DNA of 64,000 nucleotides, taken from NCBI GenBank assembly GCA_964023205.1, contig OZ026847.1:3780819-3844818 (forward strand), written 5' to 3'. The notes under the pieces are model-generated. The model ran no database searches and was not told where the DNA came from. It saw only the letters and a list, made by a program, of their open reading frames with translations. Made by a program: the position numbers and the translations under genes. Below are positions 49,940-62,469 of this stretch, in pieces; the stretch's first letter is position 1; each line of letters starts with the position of its first letter. The DNA comes from Lutraria lutraria. Its lineage: Eukaryota; Mollusca; Bivalvia; Venerida; Mactridae.

Positions 49940-51490
49940 AACAATGTTAACCAATATTTGTGTTGTCTTTTAAATTATTATTAATATCCAAATATTGATT
50001 TATTAACTTGTAATCTTAATAACGTGGATATTGTGAATACATTAATTGACATTTTCATAGATAGTAATATAAACTAATTTTTAGGATATGTACAATTTGC
50101 CTTAATAATGTTATTGGTAATGTTTATTTTACTATTTGCTGCAATGATTGATATTTGATAAATATAATTGTGTTTGTTCGCATATTTGTTTATACATGTA
50201 TCTTAATCTGCACACATTTATACAGATTTGTCAATCTGACTGATTTGTCGATATTACGGTAAGATCTGATGACATCACATTTTGCTTTTTCCGGCGTGCT
50301 GTCTTAATAATGCTTTGACCTACATTTGTATCCAATGAAAGTGTTTGATACAAAATCCTCAGATGAAGTAGGAGTTTTCTCATTGGTTAAAAGCGTTGTT
50401 GTTACAAACCTTTACGGCAGAATCCGTATTTATTTGTTTTACTGCCTCTGAAAATAATACAATAATAAAAGCCAAAAAACATCTATACAACAAGTGGAAT
50501 TCATATACAGTAAATAAGACACATGTATTAAAAATGTCTAATTCACCAAAAAATAGTACGTATACTTTTAACATTAAACTCAAGCTTTTTTATCATAGCC
50601 TTAACTGTTAGTACGCTCGAGAAGGTCACATATACATGTAGTTCCATTTTTAGGTCAGCAATGTTATTGAGTACACGGACGGTCCCATTTGTAAATGTGT
50701 AAACCATTGTATCTCATACCGGAGTGTTAAGACACTAAATACGTACTTTGTTTTTTTGAATACATGAGATAATATGCTGTATTAGTTTTTCTTTAAGTAC
50801 TAGTTTTCTATTGTATGCACGCCGATTATCTTTTTTTTAAAATTCTTTTTAGTAATTCTGATCAATTCGGCCATTGTAGTATAGAAAAAATATTAAACAT
50901 ACACTATGATTTCTCAGTGACACAGGTGCTGCCATTTGGTTGCGTAAGAATACGTGTTCATGATAACTACCAGTCGAGTATTGGTTTTTACCGCGGTTAA
51001 AATAGAATATCAGATCGACTTCAGAATTATGAATCAACGCGCTGATTTGCTATTGGAAATGGTCTTCATAGCGCAGCGGGTTTGGGGATATGATTTCAAT
51101 TAGATTGACAGATTTCAGCAGATTTCAGATTTGACAGTGTGTATATGGGATACACTTCAGTTTCTCTATGCATTTCATTTCGGTATAGAGTAACTACTAT
51201 ACTCATACGTAATGGTTTTGAGTGTGTGCATATGTGTACTAGTATCTGAAACTTATGTTATGCCCTAAAAAGTTGTGAATTTTTCTTGTACTAGATGTTA
51301 ATTTAATATTTTGCAATTCATGAGTTGTTTTTAAGTTCGGGGTGATATTTTATATATTTCATTAAATTTTTGGGTTAATCAAATTAAAAGCGGAGTTACT
51401 CTAATCAATCCGTCTGTGTTGTTATAAACAATGATTACTTGTCTGATAGCTAATTTTAAAAGATAGTTGCTAAACTGCAAATTGCTATAA
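49940..51490. other. AT-rich stretch without a recognised gene
   Basis: Only short overlapping ORFs on both strands; nothing identifiable. Confidence 0.4.
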
Positions 51491-51708
51491 AAGCAAGTGG
51501 CAGGGTATTACGATAAAAGCGACAAAGTTGAACAATGGACATTTTTAACACCTGTTAGGGTCTCAGCTCCCAGAGGTCTTTGCGATCGGATTAACCCCTA
51601 CCATTTTTATTGGTCAATCTATCATAAGCATTTTGTAACAGTGTTTTTCATTGGGTACCTACTATTTCGGTCTTTCGATGAAGGTTGTGTCCTTCCTCCA
51701 AGAAGTCA

Positions 51709-51791
51709 CTCTTGATTCAGACTTCTATGTTATAACATCTGTTTTAAATAAATTTGAGGAAAGGACACACTTCTTGATTATTTTTAGGTAA
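51709..51791 (+). repeat. Direct repeat, first copy
   Basis: About 83 bp nearly identical to 52481-52563. It is open in the plus frame (DSDFYVITSVLNKFEERTHF) and ends TTTTTAG followed by GTAAGA, which looks like a splice donor. Confidence 0.75.
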
Positions 51792-52480
51792 GAAACTTTG
51801 CTATACTTTGTTAAATGTTTTACCAGTATTTTACTTTGAAATTGAATATGTTTATTAATTTGTAAGATTCTTATTGAAAAACTGAATATTGAAAATTGTA
51901 TATTTTTGTATAAAAAATGGATATACATGTATATAGTTGTGTGCATAGCGTTTAGGTTCTATTGATGAATAGTATCTTGTTTCTGTAACTTCTTTATCAA
52001 ACAGTATGGAATTGTATTTGAAGTCCTTGGATTTGAGAAATTTATTAAGAGACCTGTTTCACATAGCACGCAATATGCTTTTCGGTGATTCTTTCGGTTT
52101 CATTATTCACTTTAGAGTAATTTTATATCTTAGCGTTATGAGAACAAGGAAATGAAAGCTAAACTAAAGCAAAAATTATTTCAATCAATGTTTTTGTCTG
52201 ATATTCTGTATTCCATGCTGTTTGACATGATGACATGTATGTATACTTATTACTGATAGACTTTTGTAATGAATTAAACAAAAACTTAATGTTTAATTTA
52301 ATACATATTCATTTTAATGGTTAGTTTATTGTTGTTTATTTTAACGTCATATCTTTAAGCATTTAAATTACGGATACTTGAATATGAAATACCTATTATG
52401 TGTAATATGTTCATGAATACTTGTTTGTATTCATGAATACTTGTTCATATTCACGAATACTTGGTATAATATATATTATA

Positions 52481-52563
52481 AGACTCTTGATTCAGACTTC
52501 TATGTTATAACACCTGTTTTAAATAAATTTGAGGAAAGGACACACTTCTTGATTATTTTTAGA
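52481..52563 (+). repeat. Direct repeat, second copy
   Basis: Differs from the first copy at few positions, but after TTTTTAG continues with ATCTTGG instead of GTAAGA and stays open to a stop at 52621. Just upstream, 52405-52462 has a short tandem repeat of GAATACTTGTTCATATTCAC type. Confidence 0.75.
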
Positions 52564-52624
52564 TCTTGGAAGACAGTCATCATCCGTCGGGTGCACAGTA
52601 CAACACCCGTACAAACAGCGTAAC

Positions 52625-54260
52625 ACTTACTTTATTCATTTCTATGTTAACATTATATTTGTAAATGTATGCATTAATGTCAAAATGTCACATTGTTAAT
52701 ATTTGCTGCATGGATCAAAGACTCTTCTGGTTCTTAACGAAATAAACTCTGAACTTTCTTCAATCCGAAAGCGTTGTATAAAGTATAGCTAACCTGTAAT
52801 AATTATATTCATTTCACTTTGAACTTCATTTTGTTATTGTATGCAATCCCGCCATTTTACGTTTTCTGAAAACGTCTGTTGCTTTTGAATGGTAATTTCC
52901 TCAGAATTCTCCTTTTTATGTCATCGTATTAAAAAGCATTCGTCAACCTAATAGCAGTACAGAAACAGGACCACTTATTGAACCCATACGTATTGCATAC
53001 TTTGCAGTTTTGTTTTAAGTTGAAATATCTCATTGTTTTATCAATTAAAACTAAAAAGTATAATAATTAAGCATTCATCCGCACCAAAGTTTCAATCAAC
53101 TGTTGAGGTAATGTAACATAACAACGCAATAGTCATTTGAGAAGCGATTTATTTGTTACATTCATCCCAGGTTCGTAGGACGTGAGCGGTGCGGAGACTA
53201 ACCCGCAACTCTCTTTTTAAACTAACTAACATTCTATATTATGCACATAAAGTACATGCATATTGTTACCATGGATATTTCCAAGATAAAGAACTGACCA
53301 ATGGATGGTCAGCAATATTTGGCTACTAATATTACTTGGTTACCAGGTATACAGGTAAGATGTACATGTACAATAACTAATCCTGATCGTATATCTTAGA
53401 CATGCGATCTACAAGCGGCTATTTTGTTACAGTAACACAATTTACTACATACTGAAATAAGTTCATTCAGTAATGTAGCACGGGAACTCTATATTGTCTC
53501 ACAGCAGTTGTTGGATTACATAATGACACAAAGTAAGAACTGCAATATACAGTTAACAGATGGTTATTTAAAGGGGCATGCCCAGAAACCGGAGTGTCTT
53601 GGTTTGCAAACAACAAAATTGCGTTTATCACTTGTAAAACCAACTATTACCGAAAAGTCAAAGAAGAATTTGCCTTAAATTTTTACTCTATAAAGCGCGC
53701 TTCGATATTTTGTATATCGATTTGAATAAAAGGCTGTAAGCCTTTTATTGACGATAACGATATGTTTGACTCGTCAGATAATTGTATTGAGCATGCGCAT
53801 TGACTTTCAAATCAACAAAGTTATTTGATGTTTTACAGTTCACAGAGTATGATTATTCATCAATATGTAGACTAGTGGCTATAATTACCTTTAGCAATCT
53901 AGCTACTAGTAAGTTACTTGTTTTGTTCATCTTACATTAGCAAACATTGGTCAAGGTTGGCACTGAGTCTCAGTCACATGACTTAACAATTGTAAGAACT
54001 GTAAACATTTGTGAAACATGTACCTTGTTGTCATTCGCATCAATAATTTGTTGATTAAGCATGTGTGGAGTGGATGATAACTTTCATCAAGCTCAGTAGA
54101 TCTTATGAGACATGCAGTATAGATGCATGTTATTTATATTCAACTTATTCAAGTGCATTTGGAAATATGTGCTTTTTGAATATTTTTGTTCATTTTAATG
54201 CTGTATGGTCTGTTCATCAAGGCATTTATCTGCATATACCACTGTTAAATATCATAATTT
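52625..54260. other. Stretch without a recognised gene
   Basis: Contains a TTAAAGGGGCATG start at about 53572 that resembles one end of a TTAA-type MITE, but no matching right end was found. Upstream exons of the gene at 54265 might lie here unrecognised. Confidence 0.35.
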
Positions 54261-54264
54261 TCAG

Positions 54265-55641
54265 CCCGAGACAGCAGTCTCATGTGAGGAAAAAGAAAGT
54301 TCCACCAGGATTCTGTGCAAGCTTCATAGACCCATTTGAGTAAGCATTGGTAATTTTCTTAATTTTCTGGCAATGCAAGTGTATTAATGATAAGCATGAA
54401 GGGTTAATACAGCAGTTTTGCAGTTTGTGGTCTATATTCTACACATATTTAGGACATGCTCAGTGCTGAAACCAGTACGTTCTTCAATTTACAAGCGTAT
54501 TGTACAAATCTGTATAACAAAATTACATCCAATATGTTTCGTAAGAAATAGAAACATGTAGAAACTCGTAGCTGGGCCTCTGGGACTTTTAAGTTTTCAG
54601 TTGATAAGCATGTGATGTGAAAATCAATGTATTGGAGGCTGTTCTGAACATGAAAAATGAGAAGATTAATAGTTGGCCCAGGTTTGTTATGCCAGGTCAG
54701 TTAATTGGTAGATTCTAGTATCATATTGCAGGGTTACAGAAACTTTAATATATTCCCATCAACATTTCAGATTGAGCATTGATGTGTATCAAGATTCTGA
54801 CAGTAATGTTGAAACCGATGAAGATGATGATTATGAACCTAGCTATCACATATGTCTTGGGTAGGGCTTCCTAGTTTTGTCCTTCTACATCAGAATTACA
54901 TTTACAAGTTCCACAGTATACTTATGCTAACCTGATGGAATATGATGCATCGAGTGTAAATTAGAAATGCGAATATCTCTTTACTTTTCTTAGGTGTTTC
55001 AGTCATTGTCATTTTGGAATGGCAAGTAAGAAAGCACAAAGTATTACATGGTGTAAACATACAAAATATTACAATTTAAAAAACATTACAGTGGTTTACA
55101 AGTGTACTCTTTTCGTTTGTGCACAGTTTCTGTTCATGATCATACTTTGACATGAATTCAACATTCCTGTAGTAGTATACATTTGGATGTATTTGTGCCA
55201 GCTAATGATGGAAGGGAAAGCCAGCATATAATAGCAAATACAATGCAGGAATACTGATAATGTAAACCACCTTCCATATGTTACTTTAGTATCATTTAAA
55301 ATGGTGTTAATCCTGCTGAAACAAATACAATCTTATCACACTTTCTTATCTTTTTCAGACCAGTTAATGATAACATCTGTGAAGCTTCTTATGATGAAGA
55401 GTTCTTTCCAACCGTAGTGGATGAGGTTGAAGAATTAGAAAATGAAATAGCAGTGGACGGAGTGAAGAGGTTTAAAACAGATGATGAAGCAGCATCATTT
55501 GGAAATGAAAAGTTGTATATATGTAGTGAAGAGAGCCTGATTACTCTTCATCAAATGGAAGTTCTAAAGTCATGCAAGACATGCAACAAGCTTGTTAACA
55601 TACAACCGTCTACTGTAGGATCAGCTTTATACTTTAAATGG
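54265..55641 (+). CDS. Three exons of an acidic, Cys-containing protein of unknown function (partial)
   Basis: Exons 54265-54339, 54771-54860 and 55359-55641 have good acceptors (TTTTCAG, CATTTCAG, TTTTTCAG) and donors (GTAAGC, GTAGGG, GTATGC), and join with phases 2, 2 and 0. They encode HVRKKKVPPGFCASFIDPF, then an acidic run (DSDSNVETDEDDDYEPSY), then EELENEIAVDGVKRF, a segment SEESLITLHQMEVLKSCKTC and GSALYFKW. SL-x-L followed by C-x2-C and G-x-L recalls a zinc-binding segment seen in many invertebrate transposase-like or THAP-associated proteins, but the GH-x-W-x-SQP part expected next is absent. No continuation is found before the repeats at 55900, so the gene is probably cut there. Family assignment is a guess. 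Confidence 0.5.
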
Positions 55642-55905
55642 GTATGCCCCTGCATCTATACCCTTGCTATACCATAATGTTAATATTTAGGAAATACATA
55701 TTGGCAAAGTCATTTGTCTGAGGTTCACTGTTTTGGCCTGAGTCCAAACTTGCTGAGGATAAATAACTGGACCCATACAAAGTTCCCTTATTTATTATAA
55801 GTATTTTATTGATAACTATCTAACATTTGTTTGATTTTTAAATCTTATGCAAGAATTGCTGCTCATTTTGGAACGACGAATGAAGAACAATCAGTTGTTT
55901 TATTG

Positions 55906-55990
55906 TCGAGCCCGCCTGTGGAGAAATATGTAGGGTGCGTGACGTCACTTTATGCAGTGTGCATAACATGACTGCTGGAAAACACAGCTG
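55906..55990. repeat. Isolated end of a tandem-repeat TIR element
   Basis: TGTCGAGCCCGCCTGTGG equals the terminus of the element at 60438-61157 (reverse complement of its right end). No partner end or tandem units are found nearby. Confidence 0.5.
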
Positions 55991-56219
55991 TTCTATACAT
56001 ATAAATAGTATTTTTTTCAGTGATATTTTTCAGTAGGAAAACACACCGGATTTCTTTGTTATAGGACAAACAGAGACCGATAAATTTATATGGGACTTTA
56101 AGTTTGACAATGAATCATCAGTGTATGAGTAACATTTCTTTTTCGGTATTATTTCAACAATACATGTACTGTTATTTCCAAGATACTAGTATTGGTTTCA
56201 AGATATTAACGCGTAAAAT

Positions 56220-57107
56220 ATAGTAATTACTATAAAAAAAACCAAAAAATCTGTCGAATATAGATAAAGATGCAACTATATATCGCGATTTCGTTTTTTT
56301 AGTAACAAAATAACTTGAATATATTTATATTTACCATGAAAATATTTGTTTTCTTTGTATTCTAAATAAAATATAATGCCTCTATCGTTAAGATTTAATT
56401 ATATTATTAAATTCAAACACTTTGTAATCCGAATCGCTAAACAATCTGCTATCTTGCATAGATATTGACGAGGATAAACGTTAACCAGTGGTAGAACATA
56501 ATATTCCTGTTTTCAATGTAAATTCCTCACGGGTATGTATGGTTGAATAAGATAAATGCGCCATACAAGGTTGACAAGAAAAATGTGTTATATACGATAA
56601 CATACGTAAACTGCTTATCGGAAAAACCTTTATATAAGAAGCCATTTCATGGCAAAACTGATTAATTTAGCGATCTCATTACATTATACGTTTTTTGATA
56701 AACCAATTGGAAGACAGAAATTCCTTGATCGAGTGGTTATGTTTTATACTAGTTATCACAAGCCCTCAATACTATTTTACACATGAGGAAGCTGTGCAGC
56801 TACATTACGGAAGGTCGTTGTTACTACACAGATGTACGCCTGATAAACTGATAAAGCTGAACAAGTCACTAATTGACCCGGTGAAATAAAAAACACAAAC
56901 ATATTCATGCATTGAATACTTTGGAAACAATATACAATAAGTATACAAATCTTTACTTCAGTGTAGTTGACAATAAAATTGCATTGTAAATGCATTGTAA
57001 ACTAAATAAACATGAACATTTTATGGTGAGTTGGTCACATTTGTAATATAATATAAAGTAATACATTGTAAAAAGTAAGTAAGAAAGTGTTAATTACAAT
57101 TTATTTC
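56220..57107. repeat. Third copy of the RPTP flank family, left part
   Basis: About 56440-56560 resembles 5760-5890 and 12590-12730 (AGTGGTAGAAC, TTCCTG-TTTCAA). About 56940-57065 resembles 6490-6620 (CAAATCTTTACTT, GTAGT-GAC, AATATAATATAAAGTAAT). No EGF or PTP exon accompanies it on the left, where a gene would be expected. Confidence 0.6.
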
Positions 57108-57343
57108 ATATTAACAAGGACTTATATGCATACATGGATTCGCAACTGCTAAAAATAGCTCAAACGATATCGTTCGGCGATCCCACAATGCATTGCTATA
57201 TACTCGGCAATGTCCGACAGCTGTAATTGGGTGTTTACGAATTTGATTATACTAAAAAAACTCTTGCAATTAGGCACGGGAAATTGGTAAAGGATGCAAC
57301 AAATTCCTTAAAGGTATTGAGATACATTTATAATCAGTATCAC

Positions 57344-57396
57344 TGGGGGCCAACGACGTATCACGAGAGGCGGTTCGCATCGAAAACATGTGTATG
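57344..57396 (-). repeat. Inner inverted repeat, left copy
   Basis: CACTGGGGGCCAACGACGTA and the following bases are the reverse complement of 62140-62195. A further copy in the orientation of the right one is at about 38920-39020. Confidence 0.75.
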
Positions 57397-58359
57397 TTAT
57401 GCAACGACAAACGACACATGTTATGTACACATAACGTGGTTGAAATTTTTTTTTGCATACTACGACTGTGTTTGTTTCTCACAGAGTGTGTGCATGGTGC
57501 TAAACGAATGTCACTCTTCATGTGTACGTTGCTCACTGAAGTCAAAATCAATTTCAGGATACAGACCACGCGGTGTGTATGTACTGCCGGTCACCATTTT
57601 CCAGCATTTTAGAAGCGCAATGACACTGTGCAAACTCCAGCATATAGAGCGTTACGTTCATGAGGGAAGCAAATGATAGAGGTACAACTAAATATCACAA
57701 TGCAACTTAAAATGAAGGACCATTACGTTATCTACAACATCGACGACATGACAACGATCACGGAAACTGGAAAAATTAATACCTACAAATAATGTAACAA
57801 GTGACAGACCAATATGGAAATTTCTTAAAGTGAACACACCGACTATTGTTCCTGAAACACGCGGAATCCGGGATGTACAGAAGTTTCTCTACCAGATGGT
57901 GCTGAACTGATGGAACAATTGGACACAACTATACTATGCTCAGACGCAGAGGACTTTGAAAAAGTAGATCTAACGTTACCGAAGAAACAATAAAAGAGAC
58001 CGTAGTACAATTACAAAAGCTTCTTCAATCCATCACATCTACTCTAATTATACCCCCATCACACTAGGGCAACGATTGCACTACACCCATCGCGTCCTGA
58101 CAGGACGTTAACAAATGAATGCATTTTGTTATTGTACCACCTGACAAACCATTTGGATGCTGAAATTGCCGTTTTCTAAATAAGAAATAGAAGAAAAAGA
58201 AACATGAAGCAACTTAAATTATGTTGCGTTAGTGCGTGACTATAAGCAGAAAGAAGACTTCTGTTTGGCCATCATGACCAGTTAATATAAATGGACACAT
58301 ATGGTACAGTATACATACGGAGCTAGTGAATGCAATGAGGACGTTATTGGGACCTAGGG

Positions 58360-58530
58360 AGAGCGCAGTTCAGTCTGCATGGACGTAGTGAGCACATAAT
58401 GTGGGCGTAGTATTAACGCAATAGACCTGGTGACAACGGGAAGCTGCACGTGTAATGAACTTACTGGCAACGTGATAGACGCAGTGAGAACCTGGCAAAG
58501 ACGTTGTAAGGGCGTAGTGCGAGCCTGAGT
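58360..58530. repeat. Degenerate GACGYAGTGAGNNC repeats
   Basis: Variants of GACGTAGTGAGCAC, GGGCGTAGTATTAACGC, GACGCAGTGAGAAC and GGGCGTAGTGCGAGCC follow at irregular short intervals. GC-richer than the surroundings. Confidence 0.45.
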
Positions 58531-58533
58531 GCA

Positions 58534-58740
58534 TCATTTCTTTTCGAGATTGACCCCGTCCCTGCCAAGGCCATCAACATTTTCAGGACGTGATAGGAAC
58601 TTTGCGAGCATGGTGCGGACGTGCTCTGGTGTGACGGGGGCATTATAACTGACCGTAGACGTCTTCAAGACTGGGTCACCTTTTTTCAAACGGTGGATAT
58701 TGGCGAATTCGGTGCAAATCACGCTTGGATTGACGAGCAC
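58534..58740 (-). pseudogene. Coding-like ORF fragment inside the TIR element
   Basis: Sixty-eight codons with balanced composition, including SYNAPVTPEHVRTMLAKFL and RPENVDGLGRDGVN, ending in a TGA. No family recognised. It could be the remains of the element's own gene. Confidence 0.35.
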
Positions 58741-60437
58741 GGTACAACATTGCTATAGATACTAATGAATGGGGCAATGGTGTTAACGAATCGACGAAAT
58801 GCAATCAAACCTTTTAGATAACAGCAGATAGCTTATTTTATTTCCTCCAGATAAGGAGAGCATCATAACATATTTACAATAACATCAACAGAGAAAAAGG
58901 AATATACTATACATACATATATAACAGTTATACAACATAGATAAGTCAAGTGAATGACTTTTCAAACGATTTGTAGCATCATACATAATAGTAACAAGTT
59001 TAATACATGATAGAATGCACACCAATCAAGAGTATATATCAGAGTGTTTCATAGTAATATGACTGTGTAATGTGAACTAACTATTAGACACATATGTTGA
59101 ACATTCTTAACGAAAAAATATGTTTCTTAACATATGATAAAGTAGTCGCAAAAGAGTAAATTTTGAGTGCCTAGATTCTTTGTACATAATTGTCAGTAAT
59201 GTATCAATCTGGACATCACGAGGTTGTGATATCCAGCGAGCATAACCCGTAATGTTTTCACTACCTATTACGTAGTCCCATATCCGTCGTCTAAGCATGA
59301 ACATATTTGGACAAAAGTTAAGTATGTGGTCAACAATGTTTTCACAAATACAAAAACAGGATGTGCACTGTTCCCTATATTGGCGAGATAATATTTTCCC
59401 AGACAAATTAACCAATACCTCACAAAGGGGGCGTAACTCTGGATGAAACTGTGTTACTGACCATAATTCGCATGGACTATTCACCTTGGGAATGTATTCT
59501 ACGGTTTTTTCTGCACTAAATTATTGATCCGGCTATGCTTCAATGGATTTGACACATGTCTGATAAGAATGGTTTTCCATGTGTTTTTAGAAGGAAATAT
59601 TCCTGTAGCTATGTAGTTTTCAAGTACCGACATGATGTCGTACTTTCGTAATAGAGTATATACGTCAGAAATGAGTCCTAGAACTTGGCCGTCGTTGTTC
59701 AAGTAGCGTGTCAGGCGATTAATAAACACTCGTTTAGCGAGATATTCACACGGCAATATACAGAGTTGTCCAAAAAACACCAATTTTCTACAGTCTATCG
59801 TAGTCACTATTGCATCCATGTCCAATGAAGGTAAGCAAAAGTCAGTACTATTTTGTGTTTTCATTGACTGTATATTCTTTATACAGAAGCGATGGGCAAT
59901 TTCTATTTTGTTCATGTCAGTTTGTGTATATGTATTCCATAACTCACACCCAAACAGAGCTTTGGGAACTACCACAGATTTATATAAAGTTTTCAACGTT
60001 AGTGGGTTGAGTTCGGTTGGGTGAAATCCACTATTAGTTATACTCAGGTAGGTACCACTCAACTTAACACAAGCTTCTAGATTGACGCCTTTGTAGACAT
60101 AAATCTGTTGCAGATGATGCCCAGGTGGGTATAGTTTTCAACCTCACTGATAGTCTGTGAACCGAGTTTCCAATCACGAAGGGTGTTTTTCTTGCGATCT
60201 TCATTAAAGACGATGACACCACATTTGTTACCATTGTATTCAAAGCGCCAACGTTTTGAATAATTGTCACAGATTGAGAGCATATTGTCAAGTCCATTCT
60301 TTGAGAGAGATATCAAGATCATATCATCAGCTACGGTTGGTGAAGATACATTCATATCATACATACAAAATCCAAATGCACTGTTCGAAAGTTCATTAAT
60401 GAGTCCATTTATAAATACTAGAAGCCCAAGGGCAACA

Positions 60438-61157
60438 TGTCGAGCCCCTGTTTAGCCAGCTTGTGATCTTGACCTTTGAACTACAAGTATGGGTGATATT
60501 CATGACACATCATTTCATTGAAGTAAACTTTTATACCAATTTATTTCAAAATCCTTGAATGCAAACAGAAGTTACAGCCCAGACAAGGTAAATATATTTG
60601 ACCAAATGTGTAATCTTGACCTTTGACCTATAAAAATCTGGGTGTTGCCCAAGACACATGGTCGCATTGTATTATGGCAAGTCATTTTTAAAATAATTCA
60701 ATGCATAAGAGAGACACAAGGTGTATAATGATTATTTTTTATGTTTGACCTCTAAGTGTGACCTTGACCTTTGAGCTAGAGACCTTGATCTTATGCACTG
60801 CACACCGCCTCATGGTGTTTTACAATTATGCCAAGTTATCTTAAAAGTTTCTATGCATAAGGGAGATACAGCCCAGACAAGGTGTATAATGCTCATTTTT
60901 GACGTTTGACCTCTAAGTGTGACCTTGACCTTTGAGCTAGAGACCTGGATTTTGCGCACTGCACACCGTCTCATGGTGTTTAACAATTATGCCAAGTTAT
61001 TTTAAAAAGTGTCAATGCATAAGGGAGATACAGCCCGGACAAGGATCCGGACGGACACACTAACTAACTCACTCACTCACTAACTAACTAACTAACGTAC
61101 AGACACGCAACCGCCATTGTGGCGACTATGTCGAGCTCACCGCAGGCGGGCTCGACA
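60438..61157. mobile_element. Tandem-repeat element with short TIRs (pearl/HINE-like)
   Basis: The ends TGTCGAGCCCCTG and (reverse complement) TGTCGAGCCCGCCTG are inverted. Inside, CTTGACCTTTGA recurs at 60468, 60615, 60763 and 60924, so the units are 147, 148 and 161 bp, followed by a CTAA/CTCA microsatellite (61057-61096). No target duplication is evident at its site in the RT frame. Tandem cores of about 160 bp between short inverted ends are known from bivalve pearl elements, regarded as non-autonomous Helentrons; the assignment is by architecture. Confidence 0.7.
61057..61096. repeat. CTAA/CTCA microsatellite
   Basis: Runs of ACTA and ACTC tetramers next to the right end of the tandem-repeat element. 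Confidence 0.85.
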
Positions 61158-62139
61158 AAAAGGTATAGCATAGGCGAACATTTGCTGCCTTGTCTGGTGC
61201 CTTGTAGAATGGGAAATGAATCCGACAGGAATCCGCGGGTCCGAACACAACTATATATGTTATGATATAAGTCTTTAAATGCCAGATATGAAGTGACGTC
61301 CAAGTTTGTTTCCAATAGTTTATATAGAAGTCCGTCATGCCATACACGGTCGAATGCTTGACGCCCGTCTAAAAAACAGACGTATAATTTGCTACACTGT
61401 TCTCGCGAAAAAAACACACTTCCTCTCAGGATGAACGAAGTCATTAAGGTGCCTAGTTGCTCCTGGAATCCGCCTTGTTGTGGATTTATTGTTTCTAAAA
61501 GTGTCTAAATTGTTCAAACTCGTAAATTATATAAGTATGTGCGTAAATCTATTATAATGCAGTTATTAAATGATAAGATCATCTAACAATTTTAACTGTT
61601 CTCTTTAGACCATTACACATAATTAAATAGATATCTGTCAACTGCAAAATATTAATTGATATACACATTTGACTTCAGACTGAAACATCACACACTCTGT
61701 TAGTAACATATACATCAAAAAGAGACTTCAGTTGACACCATACACACTTGTCTAGCGCGAAAGGCCTTGTTATATTAACGTGTATACATTCTATTGAATC
61801 TGATAAGCGGTGGGGAGATGCTAAGTTATGTTCACAGACATGATGCCTGTATCATGAGTGCTAAATATTTTACAAATGGGTTTCATGTCACAATAATTTT
61901 GAGGAAAACTGCTTTTTACACAGAATAACGGACTAATTTGCCATAATTTTATGAATGACAACGCAATCATTGTACAGAAAACGCATTTTACAACGGCAAA
62001 TACAAACTTAATAAAAACAACTAACAACACAATCCAAAAAACTAACATTTCGTCCCCCTGCAGGTCAACCATTTCGAAATGGCATGTGGAGGTCAGAAAA
62101 CCAGGGACTGTTTACATAAAATTTCGTTGCAAAGCATAC

Positions 62140-62195
62140 ACATGTTTTCGATGCGAACCGCCTCTCGTGATACGTCGTTGGCCCCCAGTGAGTAT
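62140..62195 (+). repeat. Inner inverted repeat, right copy
   Basis: CACATGTTTTCGATGCGAAC, CGTTGG and CCCCAGTG match 38968-39020 and, inverted, 57344-57396. Confidence 0.75.
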
Positions 62196-62469
62196 AAGCA
62201 TTGAAAAAGGCATCAGTCGAACATCTTAAATTCCAAGATGGCGGACATCTATTATAATCCTTTCGTCTCCGAGATTAAACATTCGGAATACCACGGATAT
62301 TTTTGCTGTTATTATCATTCGGATTATCACGGATATTTTCGTATTTTCGCTTTAAATTTGTAAACAATAGCTTGTATTCCCGTTGATTCACGTCTTTTTA
62401 TCGCGGGATTTGATTACTTTAAACTGTTAATACGGAAGTTGCGAATCCATGTATGTATATAAGTCCTTG

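Larger units (their letters stand above)
59107..61444 (-). pseudogene. Non-LTR reverse transcriptase relic split by a second element
   Basis: Minus strand, high to low: CFLDGRQAFDRVWHDGLLYK, ILQGTRQGSKCSPMLYLF, then the 720-bp element at 60438-61157, then LGLLVFINGLINELSN, VADDMILISLSKNG (variant of YADD), YNGNKCGVIVFN and YTHLGIICN. A frameshift follows at about 60080, then LTLKTLYKSVVVPKALFGCE, a second frameshift at about 59490, and a Cys/His tail (CTSCFCICENIVDHILNFCP). Across the insertion the RT frame resumes directly. The copy is inactive; the N-terminal endonuclease is missing. Confidence 0.83.
57115..62469. mobile_element. 5355-bp TIR element with nested insertions
   Basis: The left end CAAGGACTTATATGCATACA and the right end (reverse complement CAAGGACTTATATACATACA) agree at 32 of 33 positions up to ATTCGCAACT. 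A 7-bp direct repeat ATATTAA flanks it (57108-57114 and 62470-62476). The flanks join to a sequence related to about 6600-6700, which lacks it. Inside are degraded coding-like stretches (57760-58140, 58534-58740), a non-LTR relic (59107-61444) and an inner inverted repeat (57344-57396 and 62140-62195). No transposase is recognised, so the superfamily is undetermined. Confidence 0.7.

Noticed and set aside
57227..57676. 149-codon plus ORF as a gene
   Set aside because: It runs through the inner inverted repeat and AT-rich DNA and shows no domain pattern.
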